Assembly (NCBI GenBank): GCA_024229395.1
Contig: JAAESM010000050.1
Coordinates: 314,758 to 378,757, forward strand
DNA length: 64,000 bases
Direction of reading: 5' to 3'
Source: Planctomycetota bacterium
Lineage (GTDB): Bacteria > Planctomycetota > UBA1135
A model generated the notes under the pieces. That model did no database searches. It worked only from the letters and a program-made list of their open reading frames with translations, and was not told the DNA's origin. Positions 8,593-20,181 of the stretch are shown here, one piece after another (within the stretch, counting starts at the first letter, position 1; every line of letters begins with the position of its first letter). A program made the translations under genes and the position numbers.

Positions 8593-9584
8593 GAATTGCC
8601 CTTCGTGAAGGCTTCAAGCAATTGATCCGCCGCCAGTGAGGGTGGCAGGCTGCCACTAGCGATGGCTGCCTCTACCGCAGCAAGTTGGGCAGCAACTCTG
8701 GGGTGATTCTGGAAGGATTCGAGCAGGCGCTCTTCGATCTGCGACCACATCCAGTTGCGTTTTTGATCGCGACGATTCTGTTCGAACTCCTTGCCATCGA
8801 GCATGGCCTTGCGATGCGCTTGGATGATCAGCCACAGTTCCTCAAGGCCGTTGCCTTCCATGCCGGAGATCGAGATCGCTTGAGGCCGCCACAGTTCGGC
8901 CTTAGCGTGCAGATAATGCAAAGCCGAGGAGTAATCCGCTTGGGCGGAATTGGCACGGCCAAGATTGTCGCCGTCGGCCTTGTTGACTGCGATTACATCT
9001 GCCAGTTCGAGGATGCCTTTCTTGATTCCTTGCAGTTCGTCGCCGGCCCCTGGCAACATCAGCACCAGGAAGAAATCAACCATGTCGGCGACCACCGTTT
9101 CCGATTGGCCAACGCCAACAGTCTCGACCAAGACCACATCAAAACCCGCCGCTTCACATAGCAGCATGGATTCGCGAGTGCGTCGGGCGACTCCGCCAAG
9201 GGTGGTGCCGGATGGGCTTGGTCGGATGAAGGCTTGATCCGACATGGCCAAGCGGTTCATGCGCGCCTTATCACCAAGGATGCTACCGCCAGTGAGCGAA
9301 CTGGATGGATCCACCGTCAATACCGCCACCTTGTGGCCCTGCTCCACCAGGTACATGCCGAAGCTATCCAAGAAGGTGCTCTTGCCAACACCCGGCACGC
9401 CGGTCACGCCTATGCGTTGCGCACCGCCAGTCTCCCCTAGCAAGGTGGTGAGCAACTCCTGCGCCTGCTGCCGATGGTCGGCACGCTGCGACTCCACCAA
9501 AGTGATGGCTCGCGCCAACATGGTACGATCACCGGCACGGATGCCTTCGGCCATCTCCGTGGCTGACACTGGAGTCCTGCTCAT
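8589..9584 (-). CDS. meaB: Methylmalonyl-CoA mutase-associated GTPase MeaB
   Basis: G-protein chaperone that gates cobalamin loading and protects methylmalonyl-CoA mutase from inactivation. I chose the ATG at 9584 (MSRTPVSATEMAEG); upstream in-frame starts add only nine unconserved residues. Motifs: P-loop GVTGVPGVGKST near residue 55, TVDPSSSLTGGSILGDK, FIRPSPSGTTLGGVA, ETVGVGQSE, and the NKADGDN base-recognition site. The 331-residue length is typical. mutA and mutB lie upstream on the same strand, separated by a decayed FG-GAP gene. The stop overlaps the start of the symporter. Confidence 0.95.
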   Translation of the reverse strand: MSRTPVSATEMAEGIRAGDRTMLARAITLVESQRADHRQQAQELLTTLLGETGGAQRIGVTGVPGVGKSTFLDSFGMYLVEQGHKVAVLTVDPSSSLTGGSILGDKARMNRLAMSDQAFIRPSPSGTTLGGVARRTRESMLLCEAAGFDVVLVETVGVGQSETVVADMVDFFLVLMLPGAGDELQGIKKGILELADVIAVNKADGDNLGRANSAQADYSSALHYLHAKAELWRPQAISISGMEGNGLEELWLIIQAHRKAMLDGKEFEQNRRDQKRNWMWSQIEERLLESFQNHPRVAAQLAAVEAAIASGSLPPSLAADQLLEAFTKGNS

Positions 9585-9622
9585 GCGCTGATTATAGGGG
9601 CGCATGAGCAAAGGGTCCTGGA

Positions 9623-11358
9623 CTAGCGAATGCCGAAAATGAAGACGCCGGTGGAACCGGCTGTAGCGATGTCGCCGTTATCGAGTGGGATGACACCCTC
9701 GCCAAAATCCCAACCGTAGTAGCCACTTTGCCACAGGATGTTGCCAGTGCTTCGGTGAAGGATGTTGAGCCGACCTTCACTACCTATATGGACTAATCGT
9801 CGATTCCATGGCGACAGCGAGAATCCTCCAACCTTCGTATCGATGTAATCCAAGGATCCCAACTTGCTGAAGCTAACACCATTCCATCCATAGCCGGTCA
9901 AGTCGCCATATTCACCGCCAAGAATCAGAGGGCGTGGCGGCCATTGATTCTCGGGGCCGGCGCGCAAGGAACGGAAGGATCCGAAGATCTCACTTTTGAA
10001 AATGCCATCGCTTTCGAAGACGTAAGCACTCTCACCGTAGAACAGGACGGCGATTTCCAGTTCACCATCGCCATCGATATCGACAAGCTTGATGGCGTTG
10101 ACGCTGTCCCCAATGCTATCCAGCATGGTTCCTTGCGAGATATGCGTGGTATAGCTGTCTTGTTCCAGCACCACGATCTTTCCGGTACGGTAACCCGAAT
10201 CCGAACCGTTGGAAACCGAAACGATCTCATCGATTCCATCGCCGTCAACATCACACCGCGTACAGGTCCTATGAAAGGCCCGCGTAGGTCGAGACTCTCC
10301 CATTCGATCGCCAAGGTAGCTGCATCGGCGACGTACATGATGTCCTTGCCGGACGAGGAATGGCCTGCTCCCCAAACGATTTCGAGTTGCCCATCAGCGT
10401 CGACATCGGCCAAGGTGACTGAAGTAGTGCCATGCTCAGGATTATCCATCGACCAGATCTCCGTCTGGGTGGCGAGATCTTAGGCAGAGATGTCACCGAA
10501 TTGACCCTCGCCGATGATCAGTTCATCGACCCCAGCCTGGTTGGAGTCAGCAATGGTCATGGCATCGACCTGCGGGACCGACATCGACCACTTCGGCAGA
10601 CAAGTATCCACATCGAATGCGCGAATCGTGTAGTACTGTTCTGCGTAAATCAGTTCATCCATTCCATCATTGTCGATATCGCTCAAGGCCATCTCGGAGC
10701 CGAAGCCGTTACCCCTGCTGCACTGAATCGTGCCGCTATCGAAGTCGAGAACGGTGCCGTCGCCGGGGGCAATTTCCATGCCTGCATCGGCATCCATATT
10801 TCCGATGACTAGATCATCTCCTTCGATCGTAGGGTAATGAGACGTCAACAAGCCATGTGAGTTGAAGATCTGCAGACCATAGTCGCCAAGCATCGCGAAT
10901 TCCTGCCTCCCATCACCATTCATGTCGGCCATGTCACAAGCGTCGAGATAGTGCGCTCCGGTGATGATGACTTCGATTTCCTCCTTGGTCACCTGATGGT
11001 GCAAGTAAATGTAGCCGCTGGACATCACGACGATCAGTTCATCACCAGGTGTAGGGTGGACATCAGCAACGAACAGTCGCAGGACATCCACGTTGTAGTT
11101 GGAACTTGCGAAGGTCTGTACGAATTGTCCAGTACCTGGCTCAAATCGCTGGGCCTGCCAGAAGTTGCCGAAGAAATCGCCATCCATGTAGATCTCATTC
11201 AAGCCAGGGGCGGTCGAAGGCACGAATCCGGCCTGACCGATACCACTACCGAAGGAGGTGAAGGCCCTTACTGCTTCTGGCGTTCCAGGTGCCACCTGCG
11301 CAGAGGTCGAATCGGAGGCGAATATTCCAACAATAAAACAGCAGAGAGGAAAGCGCAT
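9623..11358 (-). pseudogene. FG-GAP/VCBS repeat secreted protein, broken by a nonsense codon and a frameshift
   Basis: Reading the minus strand, a signal peptide (MRFPLCCFIVGIFASDSTSA) starts at 11358 and is followed by repeated calcium-loop FG-GAP units such as DMNGDGRQEFAML, DIDNDGMDELIYA, DVDADGQLEIVWG and DIDGDGELEIAVL. The frame is closed by TAA at 10480-10482, but the same frame continues with a good repeat (DLATQTEIWSMDN), so this looks like a Tyr codon turned to stop. A second lesion near 10253 shifts the frame by one base: the text before and after joins naturally as GPVRGVDVDGDGIDE. The final frame ends with TAG at 9623. Two sequencing errors could mimic this, but both lie outside long homopolymers. 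It separates mutB from meaB. Confidence 0.85.
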
Positions 11359-11428
11359 TTCATGATGAACCATAACAACTACCACTCCGTAGTCTCTTCT
11401 CCCCTTTTCAAGATTCGTGATTCACTAT

Positions 11429-13578
<2,150 letters not shown>

Positions 13579-13582
<4 letters not shown>

Positions 13583-15648
13583 CCGTACACCTCCTGAAGA
13601 TTCGACAGGATGGTCAGGGCATCGCATCCCAATCCGATGAAGCTATCCAAACCTGCTTGTTGCCAGGTGTTGCCGGTGGTCACATCCGGTGGTCGACCGG
13701 CAAGGAGTAGCTTCTTGACTCCGGCTTGCTTGAAGCTCACCAGGTGTGAGACCTCCATGTTGGCATAAGCTTGGTCATTGCCGCAGATGCAAAGGATCTC
13801 GGCGCCGGATTCACTCAAATCTTCCAACGAAGAACCGATCACATACTCGAATCCACCGACGGTGAAGAACTGCTGCGCAAAGGACAAACGCGCTGAATAT
13901 TCCGACGCCGTGCCCAAAGTTGCCAAGAACACGATCGGCTTGAATCCTGCCGCACGCAGCTCCAAGGCGCGTTCCTGCATGCGCTCGAATCCAGCAGCAT
14001 CGCGCATCAACGGCAACGGTTCGGCTTTCGGCCCTTCGCAATGATTGCCAGCTAAATCACCGAGAGCTTCGGTCAAGGCGAAAACGTCGGTGCCGGCTTG
14101 GCTGGCGCTGATGATTTCCTCGAAACCTCCAGCGACCGTAAGCACGCAGCAACGGTCTTCAGGATCACGACTCTGGATCCAGTCACGCACACGCTCTTCG
14201 TCGCGTTGCGTGAGGTAGGGTTCGCCCTCTTCAACCTTGCCATCTTTCGACGGATAGGAACTCACGCCCGAGATCGGCTGCTCGCGTTTGCGTACCGCGC
14301 TCTCTGCCAAGATACGCTCTTGCGCCAGACGGTCATGGATCCAACCCGTGGTCAGGACATTGGGCATGCCACCGTTCGCTTGAATGCCTTGGAAGATCGC
14401 CCATGCTTCAGCGCCGATCGATTCGGTTAAGGACTCGATCAAGTAGGAACCGCCACCAGCATCGACCACTTGATCCAGATGACTCTCTTCGCCGAGGATG
14501 TTTTGCGTATTGCGTGCGACACGGCGCCCCAACGGCGAAGGCTGACCGAGTGCTTCGTCATAAGCGAAGGTCGTGATCATGTCGGCGCCACCCAAGATGG
14601 CTGCCAAGGTTTGGGTGGTGCCGCGCAGCTGGTTGGTCCAGGCGTCGGCACGGGTCAAAGTGCGGCGCGAGTTGACAGCATGGATCCAAGGGGCTGGCAT
14701 CTCTTCCTCGGTGAAACCGCATTCACTCAGAATACGTGACCAGATCAAACGCGCAGCTCGCAAGAAGGCGATTCCGGGGAATAGCTCACGACTTGGGACT
14801 AAACGCAAACCGATGCCGGCCGCGATGTCCTCGAGCGGCATACCAAGTCGCTCGCCGAGTGTCAGGTAGTGAGTCATGGTGGCGGCCATGATGCCGAGCT
14901 GCTGAGCCAAACTGGCACCGGCCATGTGGTAGACCTCCGTGCTGACCAACATCGCCCGCGTATTCGGCATATGCTCCTTGGTCCAAGCGATGGCAGTACC
15001 GACTTGGTGCATCATGCAGCGCGAGCCCAACGGCAGGAAGCCGTCGCGCGCCAGGTTGCCGAGTGGGTCCAAGCCCAGATTCCAACGGGCCTGCGAGATG
15101 TCTTCGCCGCGCTCACGAGCCAAAGCCACCAGACCAGCAAAGTTACACAGGCTGTTGGCGCCGGCATCCAGTGCCAAATCCATCATGTCGAGACGGATAT
15201 CCGCCATCAGTGCACGCCAACCATCCAGCGACCAGACCATGCAGCCGCCGTCGCCCCAGGCCTCAGAGCCAATCGGGGAATCTGGGGCCAATCCAAGGCG
15301 AGCACAGGCATCGAGTTGTAGCCACATGCCGTTGGCACCACCCTCCAGGTCCTTCAGAGCAGCCTTGCGCACCGCCGCAGCATGCGGAATGTCGTAGCGC
15401 GGAGCATTGCTCCAGCTGCCATTGTCACGGCTGCCACGCAGGAAAGGAGCTTGGCCGGGCAAGCCAGGAGTGGTTTCAGGGCTATTCCCAGCGCAATAGA
15501 CTGGCTCTATCCTCCCTCCTTCAACACTCTTACGGACGACAGCCCGCTCAAAATCGGCGCCGCGCAGCTCTTGTTCCACCTGAGCACGCCATGTCTCAAG
15601 ATCGATCTGAGGGGTAGTAGCGGAGGTGAGGTTTGCTGCGGAATCCAT
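13579..15648 (-). CDS. mutA: Methylmalonyl-CoA mutase, small subunit
   Basis: Non-catalytic partner of MutB in the heterodimeric mutase. It has the mutase barrel fold (for example [32 protein letters not shown]-like [13 protein letters not shown], and [16 protein letters not shown]) and a C-terminal cobalamin-like domain. That domain lacks the DxHxxG motif, as expected for the small subunit. 689 residues is somewhat longer than many MutA proteins but within range. It is the first gene of the minus-strand block and faces the hybrid kinase gene across a 169-base divergent region. Confidence 0.95.
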
Positions 15649-15753
15649 GGGGCTAGGCCGAGAAAATCAACTGCTGATTCTACCGGCGCCGCCCTTTGCG
15701 CAGAATCGGATTAATTTCTCCTTAGTGAGGCCTTTAGGGCTACAGCAAAACGC

Positions 15754-15797
15754 CTCAGGTGGCCGAAAAAGCACTTGAGCCCCCCGGTTTTGTGGGG
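15754..15797 (+). promoter_or_regulatory. Possible structured 5' leader of the hybrid kinase gene
   Basis: Between mutA and the kinase start, two small hairpins follow each other. The first has arms CTCAGGTG (15754-15761) and CACTTGAG (15772-15779), eight pairs with one G-T wobble around an A-rich loop. The second has a C run (15780-15785) opposite GGGG (15794-15797). I tried to match this to the GEMM c-di-GMP riboswitch and could not. It may be only promoter-region structure. Confidence 0.25.
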
Positions 15798-15817
15798 TTT
15801 CAAGCCGCCATCAACTC

Positions 15818-17635
15818 GTGATTGCTTTCCTCAAGGATTTATTGCGTCCCCCTGTGAAGACAAGGGGCGCCTGTGCCATTGGTCTGACCAAGTATCGGGT
15901 CGTGACTGGAATGGCCATTGCCATGACAGGGGTTGCCCTGTTCTATATCGTGCTGGATGTCCGCGACGATGGCCCGTCGGGATTCTCGGTTGCGATGGCT
16001 GGCGTCATCGGTTTGGCAGCTTGCGTGCGCTCAATGTTACGCCAAGGTCGGTCGGTGGAAGCCATCGGCCAAGTCACTACCGTTGGCCTGTTCATGGCCG
16101 CCACTTTCGTCACGCTGCATAGCGGCGGCGGCGAAGCGACTTCGATCGGTTGGTATTCGATGCTGCCACTGAGTGCAGCACTTTTGTGTGGTTATCGCGC
16201 CGGCATGGCTTGGGCCGTCGTCAGCCTCACTTCCTTGTTGATTATCGGCCAGCTCGGGAACCTCGGTATCGAGGTTCCCGACGCCTTGCCGAAGTCGAGC
16301 CGTAACGTATATCGCTTATTCGAGAACCTATTGTTGCTGGCTGGCGTGGCTTATCTCGTGACCGGCTTCATTGCCGAACACAAACGCGCACAAGACGAAC
16401 TGGAAAAGACCAACCGCATGCTTGATGAGGAGCGCAGTGCGCGCACGAAAGCAGACAAGCGCGCCAACCAGACCCTGCAGATCCAAAACCAGATTCTGGC
16501 GAAGGTCGGTAGCGAGATGCGCACTCCATTGAACGGCATCAAGGGCATGACCCGTATGCTCAACAGCACCAACCTCGACCAGGTCCAGAAGGATTACGCC
16601 GTGGCGATTCAATCTTCCGGCCGTGCCTTGTTGGAGCTGCTCGAAGACGTGCTCGACTTCTCGCGGATCGAATCCGGCGAGTTGCAGCTGGAGTACAAGC
16701 CATTCGATATCGAAGTGGCGGTCGCAGGTGTGGCTAAGCACTTGTCGACCATGGCCGAGGTCAAGAACCTCGAGGTCCTGCTGCGTTTCGCACCGGACAC
16801 TCCCCGCTTCTACACCGGTGATTCCGGCCGAATTCAGCAGGTATTGGGCAGTCTGGTCAAGAATGGCGTGAAGCATGCGGCAGAAGGTCATGTGCTGATC
16901 GACGTTGAAGAGACCGATCGCGACGAGAACGATTCGATCTTGCGTTTCCATGTACGTAACTCTGGAGTTGCGCTGGACAAGGGTGAATGTGAAGCCTTGC
17001 GCGAGATGCTCAAGGGTAACGATGAAGATGGTTCCTCCACCGAATCCGATAGTGGTTTCGGCCTCGCACTCAGTCAGCGCATCGTGCGCTTGATGGGCGG
17101 CGACATGGGCTTCGATGGCGACGGCGAAGAAGCCGATTTCTGGTTCTCCCTGAAGCTACCGCGTTCGCGTGAGCCGAAGGTGCAGAACCTGTTCTCCGGC
17201 AACTTGGCTGGCCTAAAGGCCTTGGTCGTGGAAGACAACGCACGTAACCGTGAGATTCTGGTCGAACAACTGATGAGTTGGGGCGTGCAACCAGTGCTCG
17301 CTTCTTCTGGTCAGGAAGCCTTGTCGATGATGCGCGTGGATCTCGCTTCACGTTGCCCATTCGAGCTGGCGATCATCGATCACCAGTTGGAAGACATGGA
17401 CGGCAAACGTCTCGGCATGATGATGCAATCTGATTCGGTCCTGGCCGAGTGCTGCATGGTCTTGCTCACCTCAGAAGCCGGTGCTGGTCGAGGTCGCGAA
17501 TATCGCGAAGCGGGTTTCTCCGCTTACTTAGCCAAGCCAGTGACGCCAAGCATCTTGCGCGACACTATGGCAATGGCTTGGGGCTTGGATCGCGAGAAGA
17601 AGGTCGCACAAAGCGCCTGCGAACGCGCTTCCTAA
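15818..17635 (+). CDS. Hybrid sensor histidine kinase/response regulator lacking the phospho-accepting histidine
   Basis: 605 residues starting at GTG. About six hydrophobic segments (residues 25-190) form an uncharacterised membrane sensor, then a coiled coil (residues 193-225). The dimerisation box reads ILAKVGSEMRTPLNGIKGM: the canonical SHEIRTP histidine is serine (codon AGC at 16511-16513, Ser232). In the ATPase domain the N-box Asn is present (VKNGVKHA), but the G1 box is VRNSGVAL instead of DTGIG-like; the G2 box SGFGLALS is kept. The receiver domain looks intact: acidic pair in VVEDN, Asp521 in IIDHQLEDMDG, Thr in LLTSEAG and Lys in YLAKPV. It therefore probably cannot autophosphorylate in the usual way, and its receiver may be served by another kinase. 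Confidence 0.88.
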   Translation: MIAFLKDLLRPPVKTRGACAIGLTKYRVVTGMAIAMTGVALFYIVLDVRDDGPSGFSVAMAGVIGLAACVRSMLRQGRSVEAIGQVTTVGLFMAATFVTLHSGGGEATSIGWYSMLPLSAALLCGYRAGMAWAVVSLTSLLIIGQLGNLGIEVPDALPKSSRNVYRLFENLLLLAGVAYLVTGFIAEHKRAQDELEKTNRMLDEERSARTKADKRANQTLQIQNQILAKVGSEMRTPLNGIKGMTRMLNSTNLDQVQKDYAVAIQSSGRALLELLEDVLDFSRIESGELQLEYKPFDIEVAVAGVAKHLSTMAEVKNLEVLLRFAPDTPRFYTGDSGRIQQVLGSLVKNGVKHAAEGHVLIDVEETDRDENDSILRFHVRNSGVALDKGECEALREMLKGNDEDGSSTESDSGFGLALSQRIVRLMGGDMGFDGDGEEADFWFSLKLPRSREPKVQNLFSGNLAGLKALVVEDNARNREILVEQLMSWGVQPVLASSGQEALSMMRVDLASRCPFELAIIDHQLEDMDGKRLGMMMQSDSVLAECCMVLLTSEAGAGRGREYREAGFSAYLAKPVTPSILRDTMAMAWGLDREKKVAQSACERAS

Positions 17636-17640
17636 CTACC

Positions 17641-18528
17641 TTACGCTTTTGCGTTAAGCAGATTCTTCACGGCGTCGGCGAAGCTGGTCACCGCTTCTAC
17701 GTGCACGTGATGCCCTACCCCTGGCAAGTCCTGTCGGGTAGCATGAGGAAGTTTCTCGAAACGCTCTTGAAGGGCAGGAATGCGGTGAATGTAGCCGAAT
17801 TCCGGTGCCAACAGATGAACCTTGGCGGTTACCCGACCGCAGATCTCCAGCCAATGGTGCTCCGGGAATCGATAGGGATTCGGGCCACGTAAGCGCGGAT
17901 CCAAACGCACCATGAAGCGGCCATCCTCCTGTTCATCGAGGTAGTGGCGCACGATGCGTTCGGCACCGGCCAGGCTGAGTCCCTCATTGTTAGCAATGAC
18001 CCGCTCCATGGCGGCTTCGCGGCTTGCAAAGCTCCGGAATGGTGGAGTCGGCCGACGGTTGTGCTCCAGCAGTGCTGTCATCTGGTCGACTTGAGTACTT
18101 GCATCTGCGGCATAACCACCAACACAATCAACCAGCATCAAGTGCTGGATCATGTCGGGTGCAAAGGAGGCGAGCATCAACGCGACCGTGCCCCCCATCG
18201 AGTGGGCGACGACCGCAGCGATCTCTATGCCGTCGGCCTGCAACTCATCCAACACCGCTGCAAGATCCTTCAGATGATCCAATTGATGGTAGGCGGCATC
18301 GGCACTGATGCGCCCACTGGATCCGTGGCCCCGCCAGTCCATACACAAAGGGCGGCAGATATCGTCTGCGGCTAAGGCGCAAGCGGCATCTTCGAAACTA
18401 CGACCGGTATCGAGGAAGCCATGCAAGAACAGTACCGCTGGCCCGTTACCCCCATAATCCCATAACGCCAACGGCAGGCGCTCACGATTGACAGTCAGTT
18501 GCGTGGGAGTGATTGGAACTGGGTTCAT
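17641..18528 (-). CDS. Alpha/beta hydrolase
   Basis: About 295 residues of the classic alpha/beta hydrolase fold. The oxyanion-hole segment is VLFLHGFLDTGRSF, followed by MDWRGHGSSGR, the nucleophile elbow AHSMGGT, and the C-terminal histidine in GVGHHVHVEA. No signal peptide is seen, so the protein is probably cytoplasmic. The ATG at 18528 is preferred over a GTG six bases upstream. Substrate unknown; esterase, lactonase or haloalkane-type activity are all possible. It converges with the hybrid kinase, only 5 bases apart, with no obvious terminator between them. Confidence 0.88.
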   Translation of the reverse strand: MNPVPITPTQLTVNRERLPLALWDYGGNGPAVLFLHGFLDTGRSFEDAACALAADDICRPLCMDWRGHGSSGRISADAAYHQLDHLKDLAAVLDELQADGIEIAAVVAHSMGGTVALMLASFAPDMIQHLMLVDCVGGYAADASTQVDQMTALLEHNRRPTPPFRSFASREAAMERVIANNEGLSLAGAERIVRHYLDEQEDGRFMVRLDPRLRGPNPYRFPEHHWLEICGRVTAKVHLLAPEFGYIHRIPALQERFEKLPHATRQDLPGVGHHVHVEAVTSFADAVKNLLNAKA

Positions 18529-18594
18529 GGGCACAACGAGAATAGCCCACGCAAGACGACGCTGTGTCCGCGCGGGCTAGGGCCCAAATGATAG

Positions 18595-18867
18595 CTAAGC
18601 GACTCCAGCATTAAATTGGCCGAACCAACCTCTTCTTCGATGGTAATCGGTAATCCAACGCCAATAGCGCAGAGGCAGGTCCTCACTGACGGCATTGTCT
18701 AAAGCGGCCTGCAGGCGCGGTGGCAGCTTGCCCCATTGACTCTGCCTAGGGTGACGCAAGAATTCCACCCGCGGTGCAGGCGGAGGCTGTCCCGAAGGGA
18801 TTGTTCTAGCGCTCCTATTTCCGACTTCTGGTTCTTCCTGACCACGGCCAGGATGTTCGCCACTCTC
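18595..18867 (-). pseudogene. In-frame C-terminal remnant of the upstream small gene, cut off by two TGA codons
   Basis: This stretch is open for 90 codons in the same frame as the gene at 18886-19149 but is separated from it by TGA at 18886-18888 and TGA at 18868-18870. It encodes a Pro/Gly/Glu-rich linker and then WGKLPPRLQAALDNAV, EDLPLRYWRWITDYHRRR. That pattern (Trp-Gly-x-Leu-Pro-Pro, then a Pro-x-x-Tyr-Arg helix) resembles the C-terminus of larger secreted proteins I associate with Planctomycetota-like genomes. There is no plausible start codon at its 5' end. I read it as the severed tail of one ancestral gene. A -1 reading of the junction is also open for about 60 codons, so a frameshift pair is an alternative. 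Confidence 0.5.
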
Positions 18868-18885
18868 TCATGGCTGGCCCAGACC

Positions 18886-19149
18886 TCAGTCCGGCAATAA
18901 CTTCAGCAGTGCCTCCATCTCGGCCACCAGATGTTCCGATGCAAGCAGCGCTTCCTGCAGGCGCGTTTGGGTAGTCGGAGTCGTTGGCTCCTCAACTTGC
19001 TCAACAGCTTCCTTGAGCTTGGTCCCTGTCTCCGAGAATAGTTTGGAGACCTCTTCGATCTTGTTGAGGATCGTAGCCGACGTTAGCGGCTCAGCTTCAG
19101 CCTGTGGGGCTGAGTCCTGCAATGCAAAAAATAACAAACTGATGAACAT
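18886..19149 (-). CDS. Small exported helical protein, probably a truncated gene product
   Basis: 87 residues: a short hydrophobic leader (MFISLLFFALQ), an acidic Ala/Glu region, then a predicted helix (TRLQEALLASEHLVAEMEALLKLL). A good Shine-Dalgarno (AGGAGG) lies upstream of the ATG at 19149. The downstream sequence in the same frame encodes a plausible C-terminal domain beyond two TGA codons, so this may be only the N-terminal part of a broken gene. It belongs to a run of co-directional genes with the sigma/FecR pair. Confidence 0.55.
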   Translation of the reverse strand: MFISLLFFALQDSAPQAEAEPLTSATILNKIEEVSKLFSETGTKLKEAVEQVEEPTTPTTQTRLQEALLASEHLVAEMEALLKLLPD

Positions 19150-19194
19150 GGAATAACCCTCCTTTTACAAGGGAGCCATGTTCCACTGTACACC

Positions 19195-19449
19195 TTAATT
19201 GCGCTGCATCGCCAGTTGCATTCCGGCAACAATCTCTTCAGCGTCGTAACGTGGGTAGAAACGCTCCACTGCGGCTGCGATCTCGTCGATCTCGTCGGCA
19301 CTCCCTTCATGGGCTTCGAGTTGGTCCAGAAGCAGGCCCAGCGATGCCTCGACGCGGTCGAGCAGCATGGCGACATGTACGGAATCGCCAGCGTTCTTGG
19401 CGGCGAGAGTGGTCAAAAGGGTGTGCTGAAGGGTGGTCATAGCGGACAT
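19195..19449 (-). CDS. Small hypothetical protein of the sigma/FecR cluster
   Basis: 84 residues with no signal peptide and no Cys. It is largely helical, with acidic heptad-like runs (LLDRVEASLGLLLDQLEAHEG) and ends PRYDAEEIVAGMQLAMQRN. An alternative ATG lies three codons in. It is 81 bases downstream of the FecR-like gene on the same strand. No family recognised; it could be a small partner protein of this locus. Confidence 0.5.
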   Translation of the reverse strand: MSAMTTLQHTLLTTLAAKNAGDSVHVAMLLDRVEASLGLLLDQLEAHEGSADEIDEIAAAVERFYPRYDAEEIVAGMQLAMQRN

Positions 19450-19530
19450 TCCAAGCCGGATACGGCTCTATTCCCCATCGGCGATTCGGCCTAATTCCCT
19501 TGAACTACGCCGTTTCCGCCGATTCGCACC

Positions 19531-20181
19531 CTATTTGCGACTTGCTTTCCTGGCCTCAATCAGCAGGCTTTGGCCAGCTGCTAAACGCAAATCCTGGTCC
19601 TTGTTGAGGAACTGCACCGCGCCACTGACCACGGTCAAGGAGCCGTTGCCCGCCTTATCGACCTGCAGACGATAGTGGCAGCCTAAGTCCCACACCTGGA
19701 ACCACGGAGTCTCCACCACGAAAGCCCGCGCCGGAGCCGTCAACCACACCTCGGCCGCCCCCTCAAAGAGATGCACGCGCAGGCGACCGTCGCCGAATCG
19801 ATCGAATGGACGTTGAATCTTCAAACGACTTCCCCCTTCAAGCTGCAAATGCCCAACATCACCAATCTCCAACCTGCTCTGTTGATCATCCTTCACGATC
19901 AGCACGGTCTCGAACGGCAAGGCTTCCCCAACTTGCAGCGGTTGCTTGCCCGCAACCAAACTGGCAGTGTCTTGCAAGCGATAAGGGCTCAATCCGGAAT
20001 CGCCAAGAGAACCGAACAGCCACAACAATCCTGCGACCAACACACTGGCGGCAGCCAATAGCCCAATTCCACGCGACCATGGATGACGCACCAACTGCTC
20101 TCGCGGTTGTTCCAACTCCAGCGCCGGCAACGCGCCCTGCCATCGCAAGTCCTCGCATAGCTGCTCCAACTTCACCACCAA
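19531..20181 (-). CDS. FecR-like membrane protein (putative anti-sigma/sensor)
   Basis: 216 residues if read from TTG at 20181. A short cytoplasmic part (KLEQLCEDLRWQG) precedes one transmembrane helix (GIGLLAAASVLVAGLLWLFG), and a C-terminal FecR-type beta domain follows (ASLVAGKQPLQVGEAL, LQLEGGSRLKIQ, LFEGAAEVWLTA, AFVVETPWFQVWDLG, SLTVVSGAVQF). This fits an anti-sigma regulator next to an ECF sigma gene. The start is doubtful: no Shine-Dalgarno is visible, and the preceding bases belong to the truncated sigma gene in another frame. The natural N-terminus may have been lost in the deletion that removed sigma region 4. Confidence 0.7.
   Translation of the reverse strand: MVVKLEQLCEDLRWQGALPALELEQPREQLVRHPWSRGIGLLAAASVLVAGLLWLFGSLGDSGLSPYRLQDTASLVAGKQPLQVGEALPFETVLIVKDDQQSRLEIGDVGHLQLEGGSRLKIQRPFDRFGDGRLRVHLFEGAAEVWLTAPARAFVVETPWFQVWDLGCHYRLQVDKAGNGSLTVVSGAVQFLNKDQDLRLAAGQSLLIEARKASRK

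Noticed and set aside
8589-9584. Larger meaB with nine extra N-terminal residues from 9611
   Set aside because: The extra residues have no family similarity and the ATG at 9584 matches the usual start.
15752-15797. Possible c-di-GMP or other riboswitch upstream of the hybrid kinase
   Set aside because: Hairpins are present but the conserved GEMM core was not found, so only a generic leader is listed.
18868-18888. TGA recoding (selenocysteine or code change) to join the small gene and its remnant
   Set aside because: TGA ends several intact genes here, such as mutA and pepP, and no hairpin or SECIS-like signal is visible; decay is simpler.
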